64,000 bases of DNA from DASYAE01 sp036501535 (GCA_036501535.1 DASYAE010000262.1:38822-102821), one strand, 5' to 3'. Counted from the stretch's first letter, positions 1 to 8,759 are shown. The notes: generated by a model not told the origin, from the letters alone. Made by a program: numbers and translations.

Positions 1-296
1 CCACTCGTGCGGAAAGAGTATGCGGATCGCCAGCCGAATGCACCGGATTCGCAAAATGTAATACGGGACACGTACTAAAGTATCTTAAATACCGCCAACG
101 CCAGAACACGGCAGATACCTGCACGTAATGACAAGATCGCCAGAGATGATCACGGACTATCCCGAACCACATCATCATCTGAAACAGTGCCAGGAGATTC
201 TTAGCCTACCTGATCGCAGGTTAACTCAGCAATCTCCATTGCCCGCACCTGGTGCGCGGCGCTCCCTTAGCGCGGGCCCTTGGAACCGTCGCCGGC
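1..296. other. Non-coding left edge, relatively AT-rich
   Basis: I see no convincing gene here. The first 250 bases are visibly richer in A and T than the rest of the window, and the possible reading frames lack actinobacterial codon use. A small hairpin, GCGCT with AGCGC around a 5-base loop, lies at 259-273, about 25 bases past the stop of the minus-strand gene that ends at 297, and could help end its transcript. The region may hold promoters for a gene beyond the left edge. Confidence 0.5.
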
Positions 297-1055
297 TCAT
301 CGGAGGTCGTGGCGGACCCAGACGTTCGGCTCGACGTAGACCGCATAGTCATGCGCCGTGCTGCACTTGACCGGCACCAGAGCGTCGGGGACGACGATGT
401 CTCCGTCGGTGTCGAACGGCAGGCCGGTCCAGGCCCGCCACTGGCTCAGCGAGCCGACCATCACCATCGAGGCCGGGGCGACCTTCTCGATGACCGCGCC
501 GGCCCGTACGTGCACGCGCAGCCAGGCGTCGTGCGGCAGGCCGTCGGGGCGGTTCAGCTTGATGTACTCGCTCATCGGCAGGTGCGGCGAAAGGTGCTTC
601 TCGTTGGGGCGCACCGGCGCGACCATCGTCGTGATGCCCTGCGCGGCCACCGCGGTCCGCAGCGCCGCAAGGACGCGGTAGGACAGGCCGGTGCCGAGGT
701 ACTTCGGCGCGATCAGGATCTCCAGCGCGCTGGCCATGTCGACCTGCGCACCCGACCTGAGATCGTTGTAGGCCCAGGTCATCACGCGGTCCCAGCCGTC
801 CTCCGGCAGCTGCCCGCGGCGCGGGTCGCCGAAGCGGAACGGAATGCTGCGGCCCCGCGCGACCGGGGTTCCGTCCGCCTCCGTGGCCATCACGCAGTAC
901 TGCGGGAAGTCCCCGGCGACTCGGTGGAACAACGCGTTGGCCACCGCGTCGGCGCCCATGAACGCCGGCCAGGTGTCCTCGATGTCGTAGACGCGCTCGA
1001 TGAGCTCCGGCCGCTCGGCCAGCGTCGTGATCGTCAGCTCCGCCATGCCGGTCAT
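297..1055 (-). CDS. GNAT-like N-acetyltransferase-fold protein
   Basis: A 252-residue protein that looks like a GNAT-superfamily acyltransferase. The central part (about residues 85-150) has the alternating strand/helix pattern of the fold, with a stretch beginning LEILIAPKYLGTGLSYRVL where the acetyl-CoA pyrophosphate loop (Q/RxxGxG/A) would sit. Here the loop reads YLGTGLS, so the basic first position is not conserved. The N-terminus reads like a substrate-recognition region. The substrate cannot be told from sequence. Start is ATG at 1055 (MTGMAEL); the ATG three codons later is equally possible because no strong ribosome-binding site favours either. It follows nirD on the same strand with a 45-base gap, so the two may be co-transcribed. 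I infer the family, not the reaction. Confidence 0.6.
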   Translation of the reverse strand: MTGMAELTITTLAERPELIERVYDIEDTWPAFMGADAVANALFHRVAGDFPQYCVMATEADGTPVARGRSIPFRFGDPRRGQLPEDGWDRVMTWAYNDLRSGAQVDMASALEILIAPKYLGTGLSYRVLAALRTAVAAQGITTMVAPVRPNEKHLSPHLPMSEYIKLNRPDGLPHDAWLRVHVRAGAVIEKVAPASMVMVGSLSQWRAWTGLPFDTDGDIVVPDALVPVKCSTAHDYAVYVEPNVWVRHDLR

Positions 1056-1100
1056 CGTCCCAAACAGCGGAGGAATCAGCGAAGGGATTGCTTGGAGCAG

Positions 1101-1451
1101 CTACGAGCGTTGCACCCAGACCAGTCCGCGGTACCGCCGTACGGGGTAGGTGGGCAGGGCGATGGCGGGGTCGTCGAAGCACGTCCCGCTGCGCAGGTCG
1201 AACACGTGCTTGTACAAGGGCGAGGCCACCGTCGGAGTGCCGTCGCGGGAGCCGGTGATGCCGTGTGAGATGACGTACGTGCCGGAATACGGGTCCCGGT
1301 TGCCGACCGCATAGAGCTCTCCGGCCGGCGTGCGGAACACGGCGATCTGCACCTCCTCGACGAGTGCGGAGATGCCGCGGCCGGGGATCAGGTCCGCGTA
1401 ACGGCACACGGCCGTCCACGCGCGCTGCTGCCTGCCTCCCATCGTCGTCAC
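1101..1451 (-). CDS. nirD: Assimilatory nitrite reductase small subunit NirD
   Basis: A 116-residue Rieske-fold protein of the NirD type, the small subunit that partners the siroheme/Fe-S/FAD subunit NirB in cytoplasmic NAD(P)H-dependent reduction of nitrite to ammonium. The family pattern is clear: an N-terminal VCRYADLIPG strand, NRDPYSGTYVISHGI, and VASPLYKHVFDLRSGTCFDD. As in other NirD proteins the Rieske cysteine/histidine pairs are missing, so it should bind no Fe-S cluster. The start may be GTG at 1451 or ATG at 1442; a GGAG lies 2 and 11 bases upstream respectively. nirB, which normally precedes nirD, is absent: the next gene upstream is the divergent regulator nnaR. NirB must therefore be encoded outside the window or be missing. 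Confidence 0.85.
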   Translation of the reverse strand: MTTMGGRQQRAWTAVCRYADLIPGRGISALVEEVQIAVFRTPAGELYAVGNRDPYSGTYVISHGITGSRDGTPTVASPLYKHVFDLRSGTCFDDPAIALPTYPVRRYRGLVWVQRS

Positions 1452-1499
1452 GTCTCCAGTTCCGGGCCCGAACCGTTACCGCGTCGTGCTCTCGGCGTA

Positions 1500-1515
1500 T
1501 CAGTCACGGTACTGA
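1500..1515. promoter_or_regulatory. Inverted repeat between nirD and nnaR
   Basis: TCAGT and ACTGA are separated by six bases, making a 16-base dyad about 50 bases upstream of nirD. It could be an operator for the nirD promoter, possibly for NnaR, whose exact motif I do not know. Low confidence, because dyads this short occur by chance. Confidence 0.25.
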
Positions 1516-1685
1516 CAGTGCACGGGCGCGATGACGGCCCGGGGTCGTGCATGTTTCAAGCCGTGCACCTGTTGCTCACGACCGGGCCGGATCCGTCCGC
1601 GCCGCTCGCGGCCTGCGCGGCGAAACTGCATTTGCAGGGGACCGTGACCCGTGCGGATTCTCCCTAACCGGTGCGTAGCGGATCG

Positions 1686-1701
1686 GTAACACCGGCGAAA
1701 C
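1686..1701 (+). promoter_or_regulatory. GlnR-box-like site upstream of nnaR
   Basis: GTAAC, six bases, then GAAAC: an exact match to one a/b half of the actinobacterial GlnR consensus gTnAC-n6-GaAAC. It ends 22 bases before the nnaR ATG, in the gap between nnaR and nirD. A second copy at the expected spacing downstream is poor. GlnR is the global nitrogen regulator of actinomycetes and is reported to act with NnaR on nitrate/nitrite genes, so the position is meaningful. The site lies close to the start codon, so it could activate a promoter further upstream, repress nnaR, or serve the nirD side. Confidence 0.5.
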
Positions 1702-1723
1702 CGGCCGCGTCCACTGTTTCGTC

Positions 1724-2935
1724 ATGGCACTGGCACAGGCAGCAGATCTCGAGTCCGCCGCGGCCGAGGACCGGGCCGCCGTGGTCTTCGAGGAGTTTCC
1801 GCTGACCGGGTGCGTCGTCGCGGTCACCGCGGACCGCCGCCGGGCCGACCTGGCCGCGCTGCTGCGCCGCCGGGGCGCTCGCGTGGTGGAATCGCCCACG
1901 CTGCGGCTGACCCCCCTGGACGACGACGCCGTGCTGCGCAAGGCCACCGCCGAATGCCTCGCCGCGCCGGTCGACTTCGCGGTGGCGACCACGGGCAGCG
2001 GCTGGCGCGGCTGGATGTCCGCGGCGGAGAGCTGGGGCCTGGGCGAGGCGCTCGGCCGCGCGCTGTCCCAGGCGGTCATCGTCTCGCGCGGCCCGAAGGT
2101 CACCGGAGTACTGCGCGCGGCCGGGCTGCGCGAGAGCTACAGCGCCGTCTCCGAGTCGTGCGACGAGCTGCTGGCCTACCTCGTCGACCGCGGCGTCTCC
2201 GGCCGGCGCGTCGTGTTCCAGCAGTACGGCATGGAGAACCCGGCCGAGGACTCCCGGGTCGTCGCGGCGCTGCGCGCGGCCGGCGCCGAGGTGGTCGAGG
2301 TGCCCGTCTACCGCTGGGGGCCGCCGGCCGACCGCGCGGCGGTGCGCCGCCTGGTCGAGTCGATCGTGCGCCGCGAGGTCCACGCGGTCACCTTCACCTC
2401 GGCCCCCGGCGTCACCGCGCTGCTCGAGGCCGCCGCGCTCACCGGCTCGCTCGACAATCTGCTCGCCGCGCTGCGCACCGAGGTCGCCGCGGTCTGCGTG
2501 GGACCGGTCTGCGCCCGGCCGCTCGAGGCGCTCGACGTACGGACCCTGTGGCCGGAGCGGGCTCGGCTGGCCGCGATGGTTGGCGCCCTCTGTGACACCT
2601 TGCCGCCGCGCCTGCGCCGCGAGGTGCCGATAGACGCCGGGCGCAAGCTGATCCTACAGGGCCTGGCCGTCGCGGCCGGGGGAGAGCCGGTGATCCTCGC
2701 CCCGCTGCCCGCCGCCGTCCTAGCCGAACTCGCCCGCCGCCCCGGCTGGGTCGTCTCCCGGGCGGACCTGCTGCGCCGAGTCTGGGGGCCGCGCGGCGCG
2801 GGCACCGGCGGCCGCGACGAGCACGCGGTCGAGGCGACGGTGGCCCGGCTGCGCGCCGCGCTCGGCCCGGACGCCAAGCTGATCAAGACCGTGACCAAGC
2901 GCGGCTACCGGCTCGAAGTGGACCCGCGGGCATGA
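1724..2935 (+). CDS. nnaR: Nitrite-assimilation regulator NnaR: uroporphyrinogen-III-synthase-like domain fused to a winged helix
   Basis: A 403-residue two-domain protein. Residues about 25-285 have the fold of uroporphyrinogen-III synthase (HemD), including TTGSGWRGW, VVFQQYGMENP and VTFTSAPGVTALLEA. Residues about 305-400 are an OmpR/PhoB-type winged helix ending in HAVEATVARLRAALG and TVTKRGYRLEVDP. This fusion is the mark of NnaR (Rv0260c family), described in Mycobacterium and Streptomyces as a DNA-binding co-activator with GlnR of nitrate/nitrite genes. It probably senses through the HemD-like domain rather than serving as the cell's HemD; I infer this from the family. A GlnR-like box lies just upstream. 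Its stop overlaps the start of the downstream CbiX-type gene by four bases (ATGA), showing translational coupling. Confidence 0.85.
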   Translation: MALAQAADLESAAAEDRAAVVFEEFPLTGCVVAVTADRRRADLAALLRRRGARVVESPTLRLTPLDDDAVLRKATAECLAAPVDFAVATTGSGWRGWMSAAESWGLGEALGRALSQAVIVSRGPKVTGVLRAAGLRESYSAVSESCDELLAYLVDRGVSGRRVVFQQYGMENPAEDSRVVAALRAAGAEVVEVPVYRWGPPADRAAVRRLVESIVRREVHAVTFTSAPGVTALLEAAALTGSLDNLLAALRTEVAAVCVGPVCARPLEALDVRTLWPERARLAAMVGALCDTLPPRLRREVPIDAGRKLILQGLAVAAGGEPVILAPLPAAVLAELARRPGWVVSRADLLRRVWGPRGAGTGGRDEHAVEATVARLRAALGPDAKLIKTVTKRGYRLEVDPRA

Positions 2936-4131
2936 CGGCTGAACCGGAGCCGCCGCCGGACCGCGGCAGCCCGGAGCCGCGGCACGGCACGGTCCGGCGG
3001 CGCACCGGCGAACTCGGCCGCCGCAGCACCTCGGCCGCGCGGTTCAACCTGCTGTTCCTGCGCGGCATCGCGGCCCGGGCCCGGGACTCGGCACCGGCCC
3101 GGGACTCGGCACCGCCCGCCCCCTCGGGGTCGTCGGCGCCGCCAGGCCCGGCGGCCGCACCGGGCCAGAACGCCGGATCGGCGAACCCGGTGCGCCTGCA
3201 CGGTCCGGTGCATTCCGACCGCAACCGCGCCCGCAAGGCCCGGCGCAAGGCCGAGCCGAGAGCCCTTCCCCTTCCGAGCACCGGCGTACCGTTGATCGCC
3301 GTCGCGCACGGAACCGCCGAACCGGCCGGCGTCGCCACGATCAGCGCGCTGCTCAGGCGCGTCGCCGAGCTGCGGCCCGGGCTCGAGATCCGCACGGCCT
3401 TCCTGTCCGTCGCCCGGCCGCGGCTCGCCGGCGTCCTCGACGAATATGCGTCGCGTGCGGCAGCGGGACCGGGCTGTGCCGACAGCCAATACCAGCGCGG
3501 CCGGGCCAATCCGGCGCTCTCCGGCGGCACTGCGGCGGGCGGTGAGGTCGCCGTGGTCCCGCTGCTTCTCGGCACCGGGTACCACGTGCGCGAGGACATC
3601 CCGTCGGTGCTCGACAAGGTTCTCGACACAGCGCTGGAACGCCTTGATCCGGCGCGTCCGCCGCTGCGCATACACCGCTCCCGCCCGCTCGGCCCGGATC
3701 CGCTGCTGGCCGACGTGCTGCGAGACCGCCTCGCACAGGTCGGCGGTACCGTCTTCGGCACCCAGTTGGTGCTCGCAGCGGCGGGCTCCACGAGTCACGA
3801 GGCGAACGCGGACGCCGTCGCCATAGCCGGCGAGCTCGCCGAGCGCCTCGGGATGCCCGTGCGCACCGCCTTCGTCTCAGGAACAGGACCCTCGGTCGCC
3901 GAAGTGCTCGGCCGGCTGGCCCGCCGCGGCCGGCCGATCGCCGTCGCGATGTATCTGTTGGCCGAGGGCGAGTTCAGCCGCCGGATCCTGGACAGCGCCA
4001 CCCTCGCCGCGCTCGAGGCCGAGTCCCGCTCGCCGATCCGGGTCGCCGCGCCGCTCGGCGCGCACGACCAGGTGGCCCGACTCATCCTGCGCCGCTACGA
4101 CGCCGCGCTCGCCCGCGCCGCAGACCGCTGA
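2932..4131 (+). CDS. CbiX-type sirohydrochlorin ferrochelatase/cobaltochelatase
   Basis: A 399-residue protein with two tandem CbiX/SirB half-domains. These chelatases insert iron into sirohydrochlorin to make siroheme, the NirB cofactor, or cobalt for B12. The first half begins VPLIAVAHGTAEPAG with the metal-binding/catalytic His at about residue 126 and continues with VAVVPLLLGTGYHVREDIP. The second half contains LVLAAAGSTSHEANADA and IAVAMYLLAEGEF. It overlaps nnaR by four bases, so siroheme supply is coupled to the nitrite regulator. The first 115 residues are a Pro/Ala/Arg-rich extension not typical of the family and contain a perfect 18-base duplication (3079-3114). Translation may begin inside the extension, but the ATGA overlap favours 2932. 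Iron versus cobalt cannot be decided here. Confidence 0.8.
   Translation: MTAEPEPPPDRGSPEPRHGTVRRRTGELGRRSTSAARFNLLFLRGIAARARDSAPARDSAPPAPSGSSAPPGPAAAPGQNAGSANPVRLHGPVHSDRNRARKARRKAEPRALPLPSTGVPLIAVAHGTAEPAGVATISALLRRVAELRPGLEIRTAFLSVARPRLAGVLDEYASRAAAGPGCADSQYQRGRANPALSGGTAAGGEVAVVPLLLGTGYHVREDIPSVLDKVLDTALERLDPARPPLRIHRSRPLGPDPLLADVLRDRLAQVGGTVFGTQLVLAAAGSTSHEANADAVAIAGELAERLGMPVRTAFVSGTGPSVAEVLGRLARRGRPIAVAMYLLAEGEFSRRILDSATLAALEAESRSPIRVAAPLGAHDQVARLILRRYDAALARAADR
3079..3114 (+). repeat. Perfect 18-bp tandem duplication in cbiX N-terminal extension
   Basis: The unit GCCCGGGACTCGGCACCG occurs twice head to tail with no mismatch, encoding the hexapeptide ARDSAP twice. It keeps the reading frame and lies in the low-complexity leader of the chelatase gene. 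It is the first of seven 15- or 18-bp in-frame repeats in this window. Confidence 0.9.
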
Positions 4132-4181
4132 TCCGCTGGTTCACCGGTCCAACGATCCACCGATCCACTGGTCCGTGCGAT

Positions 4182-4220
4182 GCGCGCCGGGCAGCTCCCG
4201 CCTTCGCCTGCCCGGCGCGC
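4182..4220. terminator. Bidirectional hairpin between convergent cbiX and tricorn genes
   Basis: A perfect 13-bp stem (GCGCGCCGGGCAG with its complement) around a 13-base loop lies midway between the stops of two convergent genes at 4131 and 4271. There is no T-run, as is usual in actinobacteria. The position suits termination from both sides. Confidence 0.7.
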
Positions 4221-4270
4221 CTCGCTGACCAGCCGTCCGCTCACCGGTCGGTCGTCAGCCGCCCCGCCCC

Positions 4271-7200
4271 TCACTCCAGCGGCGGCATCTGCGGCGGCCT
4301 GGCCGGCGGGTTGGCCTCCAGCGCGGCCAGTGCGATCCGGATCGCGGTCTCCAGCTGGGGATCGTGCCCCGCGGCCCAGTCGTGCGGCGCGATGGGCACC
4401 TCGATGTCCGGCTCCACGCCGTAGTTCTCCACCTTCCAGCCGGACCCCGCGAACCAGAACGCGAACTTCGGCTGGGTCACCTGCGTGCCGTCGATCAGCT
4501 CGTAGCGCATGTCGATGCCGATGACGCCGCCCCAGGTGCGGGTGCCCACCACCGTGCCGATGTTGTAGTGCTTGATCGCCTCGGTGACGATGTCGCCGTC
4601 CGAGCCGGCGAACTCGTCCGCCACCACCACGATCGGGCCGCGCGGCGCGCCGTCCGGATAGGGGGCCGGCCGCTCGTGCCGGCTGATGTCCCAGCCGATG
4701 ACCCTGCGGGCCAGCTTCTCCACCACGAGCTGCGAGGTGTGGCCGCCCGCGTTCTCCCGGATGTCGACGATGAGCCCGTCGTGCGCCACCGCGTCGGCCA
4801 GGTCGCGGTGGAACTCGGCCCAGCCGAGCGCCTGCATGTCCGGGATGTGCACGTAGCCGAGCCGCCCGCCGGAGCCCTCCACCACGGCGCTGCGCCGCTG
4901 CGCGATCATCTCGTGGTACCGCAGCGTCGTCTCGGAGGCCAGCGGCACCACCACGACCCGCCGGTCCTCGGCCCCGTCCCGGCGCAGCAGCAGCTCGACC
5001 GGCTTGCCGGCCTTCCCGGCCAGCAGCGGGTTCGGGCCGAGCGCCGGATCGACCGCACGTCCGTCCACCTGCGCGATCACGTCGCCCGATCGCGCCGCGA
5101 CGCCCGGCGCCGCCAGCGGCGACCGGGCGTTGATGACCGACGACTCGCCGCGCGGCACCCGCACGATCCGCCAGGTCCCGTCCGGCTCGCGGGCGATGTC
5201 CGCGCCGAGCAGGCCCTGCGCCAGCGCATCGTCCTGCGACGAGCCGGAGGGCATCACATACGCGTGCGACGTGCCCAGTTCGCCGTGCAGCTCGCGGATC
5301 AGGTCGTGCAGCTCGTCGGTCGACCCGATCCGGTCGAGCAGCGGCCGGTAGCGCTCGCCCATCGCGGCCCAGTCGACGCCGCCCATGTCGGGCCGCCAGA
5401 AGTTGTCCCGCATCAGCCGCCAGGCCTCGTCGTACATCTGCCGCCACTGCCCGGCCGGGTCCACCGTGACCCGGATCCGGTCGAGGTCGACCGAGACCGC
5501 CTCGTCCTCGTCCTTGGCGTCGCTGGCCTTGACCTTGAGCGCGGCGCCGCTGCGGTAGGCCAGCCGGGCCCCGTCGCCGGAGACCGCGAACGCGGACAGC
5601 TCCCCGACCACCGTCGCCCGCTTGCGCTTGGCCAGGTCGTAGCGCACCAGCTCGGGCCGGTGCCGGTGGTCCGAGCCGGCGCCGTCGTCCGTCGCCTCGC
5701 CGAGCCAGCCGACCACGGGGTGGTCGAGCCAGACCACGCCGTCCTTCACCGCGGTCAGCGAGCTGTACCGGCCGGCCTCGACCGGGAACGGCACGATCCG
5801 CTCGGCCAGCCCCTCGAAGTCGACCCGCACCGCGGCGACGCCGTCCCCGGCGCCTTCGCCGGCCTGTGCGTCCTTCGCCTCGGAAGCGTCCGCCTCGGCG
5901 GCTTCTCCGCTCCCGTCCCCGTTCCCGTCCCCATCCCCGTCGGTGTCAGCTTTCTGCGCCTCGTCGGCCGCCGCGGCCTTGTCGGGCTTCGCCTTCGCGG
6001 CCTTGTCCGGCTTCTCGGATTTGTCCTTGTCCGATCCGGTCGGCCGCCCGTCCAGCTCCGGCGCGAACGGCGACGGGGTGTCCTCGGCCAGGGTGACCAG
6101 GTAGGGCCGGGCGCCGGGCAGGAAGGAGAGGTCGAAGGTGTGCGCGTCGTAGACCGGGTCGAAGGTCCGGTTCGACAGGAAGGCCAGGTACTTGCCGTCG
6201 AGGGTGAAGACCGGGCTGGCGTCGTTGAACCGCGGCGGCGTGGCGTCCACCGTCGTGCCGTCCGAGAGCCGGGCCATCCGGATGTGCTGGCGCTCGGAGA
6301 AGTCGGCGGCCGCGTGCGGCTGTGCCCACGCGAGGTACGCCGAGTCGGGCGAGAAGGTCAGCCCATTGACGTTCTCCCCGCCGACCCGCGCCAGCTCGGT
6401 GACGGCGCCCGACGCGAGGTCCACCGTCAGCACCCTGCAGTCGTCCGTCGCGACCGCGACGGTCCCGCCGTCCGGGGAGACCGCCAGCTCGGCGATCCGG
6501 CCGAGTTCGCCGTGCCCGATCCGCCGGGCCGCGGAGCCGTCTGTGGGCAGCACCTCGAGCCCGTCCTCGCCGCCCGCGTCCGAGACGGCGAGCACGCCGG
6601 AGCCGTCCGGCAGCGGCACCGGGTCGCGGCCGCGCACCCCGGCGGCGTCCAGCAGGGTCCGGGCCGGTCCGGCCTCGGCGGGCACCCGGTGCACGGTGCC
6701 GCGCACCTCGGCGGCGAGCACCCGGCCGGTGCGGTCCAGCGCGAAGGCGCCGAGCTCGGAGTGGGCCGAGACCGGGAACGGGGTGCGGCCGGTGCGCACG
6801 CCGCCGAGCCGGATGTCGAGCTTCACCGGCTCGGCGTCGAGGGATTCGAGCAGCCACAGGTCGCCCGCGCACTGATAGACGAGGCGCGTCCGGTCGGTCG
6901 CGGCATGCCGGGCGTAGTAGGACCCGAGCTCGGTGTGCCGGCGCAGCTGCGAGCCGTCCGGCAGCGCGGAGTAGAGCGCGCCGACGCCTTCGTGGTCGGA
7001 CAGGAACGCTATTCGGCCGCCGACGAAGCAGGGGTTGACCAGGTGGTTGCCCGCGTCCGCCAGGATCCGCTCGAACCGCTGACCGTCCGCCGCGTACCAG
7101 ATCTTGCCGCCGGTCCCGCCGCCGTACCGCTTCCAGGCCGAGGGCTCGTAAGAGATCGGCGTGCCGATAAGCACCGCGCCCTCGGCTGTGAAGGCGATAT

Positions 7201-7636
7201 CGCCGACCGGGCCGTAAGGCAGCCGCCGCGTCGGGCCGGCTGACTCGCCGTCATCTGCCGGCACCGCGTACGCCCAGGTCCGCCGGGTCCGGTGCAGCCC
7301 GGTCGCGCTGGTCACCAGGACCTCGCCGTCGGAAAGCCAGCCGCGCACGGAGCAGCGCGGGTCGCCCCAGTAGGTCAGCCGCTTGGCCGGCCCGCCGTCG
7401 ACGTCCGCGCAGAAGGCCTCGAAGACGCCGTCCCGGGTCGAGGACCATGCCACTCGGGTGCCGGAGGGGTTCAGCCGTGGATGTGCCACCGGTGTGCCGT
7501 CGGCGGTGAGCCTCCAGGCCCGGGCGCCGCCGCCGGTGGCCTCGGCGGCCGAGGCGAGCCAAACCTCGTCGTCGGCGGCGAACGTGATCAGGTCTCCGGA
7601 CAGGTGCGGGTGGTGGAGGTACGCGGAGGAAGCCAT
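4271..7636 (-). CDS. Tricorn protease homologue
   Basis: A 1121-residue cytoplasmic peptidase of family S41, which degrades oligopeptides downstream of the proteasome or other proteases. In order: an N-terminal beta-propeller starting SSAYLHHPHLSGDLITFAADDEVW, a second propeller with repeats such as AVSPDGGTVAVATDD and TFSPDSAYLAWAQ, a helical part (AWRLMRDNFWRPDMGGVDW), a PDZ-like region (SGDVIAQVDGR) and the C-terminal hydrolase core. The catalytic residues match: His791 in GTSHAYV, Ser1012 in FAGSDGD and Glu1070 in VENYGVEPD. Between about residues 535 and 610 an insertion very rich in Asp, Lys, Gly and Ala interrupts the second propeller region. The start at 7636 aligns with family N-termini, but no ribosome-binding site is visible, so the mRNA may be leaderless. 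Confidence 0.93.
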   Translation of the reverse strand: MASSAYLHHPHLSGDLITFAADDEVWLASAAEATGGGARAWRLTADGTPVAHPRLNPSGTRVAWSSTRDGVFEAFCADVDGGPAKRLTYWGDPRCSVRGWLSDGEVLVTSATGLHRTRRTWAYAVPADDGESAGPTRRLPYGPVGDIAFTAEGAVLIGTPISYEPSAWKRYGGGTGGKIWYAADGQRFERILADAGNHLVNPCFVGGRIAFLSDHEGVGALYSALPDGSQLRRHTELGSYYARHAATDRTRLVYQCAGDLWLLESLDAEPVKLDIRLGGVRTGRTPFPVSAHSELGAFALDRTGRVLAAEVRGTVHRVPAEAGPARTLLDAAGVRGRDPVPLPDGSGVLAVSDAGGEDGLEVLPTDGSAARRIGHGELGRIAELAVSPDGGTVAVATDDCRVLTVDLASGAVTELARVGGENVNGLTFSPDSAYLAWAQPHAAADFSERQHIRMARLSDGTTVDATPPRFNDASPVFTLDGKYLAFLSNRTFDPVYDAHTFDLSFLPGARPYLVTLAEDTPSPFAPELDGRPTGSDKDKSEKPDKAAKAKPDKAAAADEAQKADTDGDGDGNGDGSGEAAEADASEAKDAQAGEGAGDGVAAVRVDFEGLAERIVPFPVEAGRYSSLTAVKDGVVWLDHPVVGWLGEATDDGAGSDHRHRPELVRYDLAKRKRATVVGELSAFAVSGDGARLAYRSGAALKVKASDAKDEDEAVSVDLDRIRVTVDPAGQWRQMYDEAWRLMRDNFWRPDMGGVDWAAMGERYRPLLDRIGSTDELHDLIRELHGELGTSHAYVMPSGSSQDDALAQGLLGADIAREPDGTWRIVRVPRGESSVINARSPLAAPGVAARSGDVIAQVDGRAVDPALGPNPLLAGKAGKPVELLLRRDGAEDRRVVVVPLASETTLRYHEMIAQRRSAVVEGSGGRLGYVHIPDMQALGWAEFHRDLADAVAHDGLIVDIRENAGGHTSQLVVEKLARRVIGWDISRHERPAPYPDGAPRGPIVVVADEFAGSDGDIVTEAIKHYNIGTVVGTRTWGGVIGIDMRYELIDGTQVTQPKFAFWFAGSGWKVENYGVEPDIEVPIAPHDWAAGHDPQLETAIRIALAALEANPPARPPQMPPLE

Positions 7637-7722
7637 GAAAACAGACGCTAGTCAACGCGGACGGTTTGCGACGAGTTCTTTGCCAAGAGCGTCTGAGGGA
7701 CGGCCGGTGGGAGGATGGCTGC

Positions 7723-8616
7723 ATGACGACCAGCCAGCCCGCCCCGCACCGGGTCGGGCCGACATCCCGCGAGTACGTGCTGACCCTCTCCTGCCCGGAC
7801 CAGCGCGGCATCGTGCACGCGGTCGCCAGCTTCCTGCTGGTGACCGGATGCACGATCGTGGACAGCCAGCAGTACGGCGATCCGGGCACCGGCCTGTTCT
7901 TCATGCGGGTGCACTTCGCCGCCCAGGAGGAGGGGGTCAATCTCGGCTCGCTCAACGGGGGCTTCGCCGCGACCGCCGCGGCGTTCCACATGTCCTGGCA
8001 GCTGCACGACGCCGCGGCCCGGATGCCGGTGCTGGTCCTGGTGTCGAAGTTCGGGCACTGTCTCAATGACCTGCTGTTCCGGCACAGCATCGGCGCGCTG
8101 CCGGTCACGCTGCCGGCCGTGGTCTCGAACCACACCGACCTCCAGCAGCTGGTCGAGTCCTACGGCGTCCCGTTCGTGCACCTTCCGGTGACCAAGGACA
8201 ACAAGGCGGAGCAGGAGCGGCGGCTGCTCGACCTGGCCGCGCAGCACAACGTGGAGCTCGTCGTGCTGGCCCGGTACATGCAGATCCTCTCCGAGCAGGT
8301 CTGCAAGGAGCTGTCCGGCCGGATCATCAACATCCACCACTCCTTCCTGCCGTCCTTCAAGGGCGCGAAGCCGTACCACCAGGCGCACGAGCGCGGCGTG
8401 AAGCTGATCGGCGCCACCGCGCACTACGTCACGCCGGACCTGGACGAGGGCCCGATCATCGAGCAGGACGTGGCCCGCGTCGGCCACGGCCTGACGCCGG
8501 ATCAGCTGGTAGCCCTCGGCCGCGACGTGGAGTGCCGGGTGCTCTCCCGCGCCGTCGGCTGGCACGCCGAGCACCGCGTCCTGCTCAACGGCCGCCGTAC
8601 AGTCGTGTTCGAGTAA
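7723..8616 (+). CDS. purU: Formyltetrahydrofolate deformylase
   Basis: A 297-residue enzyme that hydrolyses 10-formyl-tetrahydrofolate to formate and tetrahydrofolate, balancing one-carbon pools and feeding purine synthesis. Residues about 15-95 form the ACT domain (VLTLSCPDQRGIVHAVASFL). The rest is the formyltransferase-like domain with the catalytic Asn/His/Asp set visible in HCLNDLLFRH, INIHHSFLPSFKGAKPYHQA and GATAHYVTPDLDEGPII. The ATG at 7723 is chosen because GGGAGGA lies about seven bases upstream and the length then equals the family's; an in-frame codon at 7666 would add 19 unrelated residues. It diverges from the tricorn gene, whose start is 86 bases away, so the short gap must hold two promoters. 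Confidence 0.95.
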   Translation: MTTSQPAPHRVGPTSREYVLTLSCPDQRGIVHAVASFLLVTGCTIVDSQQYGDPGTGLFFMRVHFAAQEEGVNLGSLNGGFAATAAAFHMSWQLHDAAARMPVLVLVSKFGHCLNDLLFRHSIGALPVTLPAVVSNHTDLQQLVESYGVPFVHLPVTKDNKAEQERRLLDLAAQHNVELVVLARYMQILSEQVCKELSGRIINIHHSFLPSFKGAKPYHQAHERGVKLIGATAHYVTPDLDEGPIIEQDVARVGHGLTPDQLVALGRDVECRVLSRAVGWHAEHRVLLNGRRTVVFE

Positions 8617-8759
8617 CGGGGCGGAACCGGCTCCGGCCTCGGCTTCCCCCGAAAAACCATCAGACCTCTGTCTGCGGCTTCGTCTAGACTCCGCGCGGCG
8701 GCCGGTCATCATCGCCTTCTGCGATGACGGACACCCGGCCGCGAGGAGGGAAGCACTCG

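Noticed and set aside
128..370. A plus-strand open frame of 80 codons at the left edge
   Set aside because: It has no ribosome-binding site, no domain, poor codon bias, and it overlaps the end of the GNAT-like gene on the other strand.
4364..7243. A 959-codon plus-strand open frame opposite the tricorn gene
   Set aside because: Its product is Arg/Val/His/Pro-rich and nonsensical. Long antisense frames arise from the codon bias of high-GC genes; the same holds opposite secA (26266-28776) and gdh (37870-42150).
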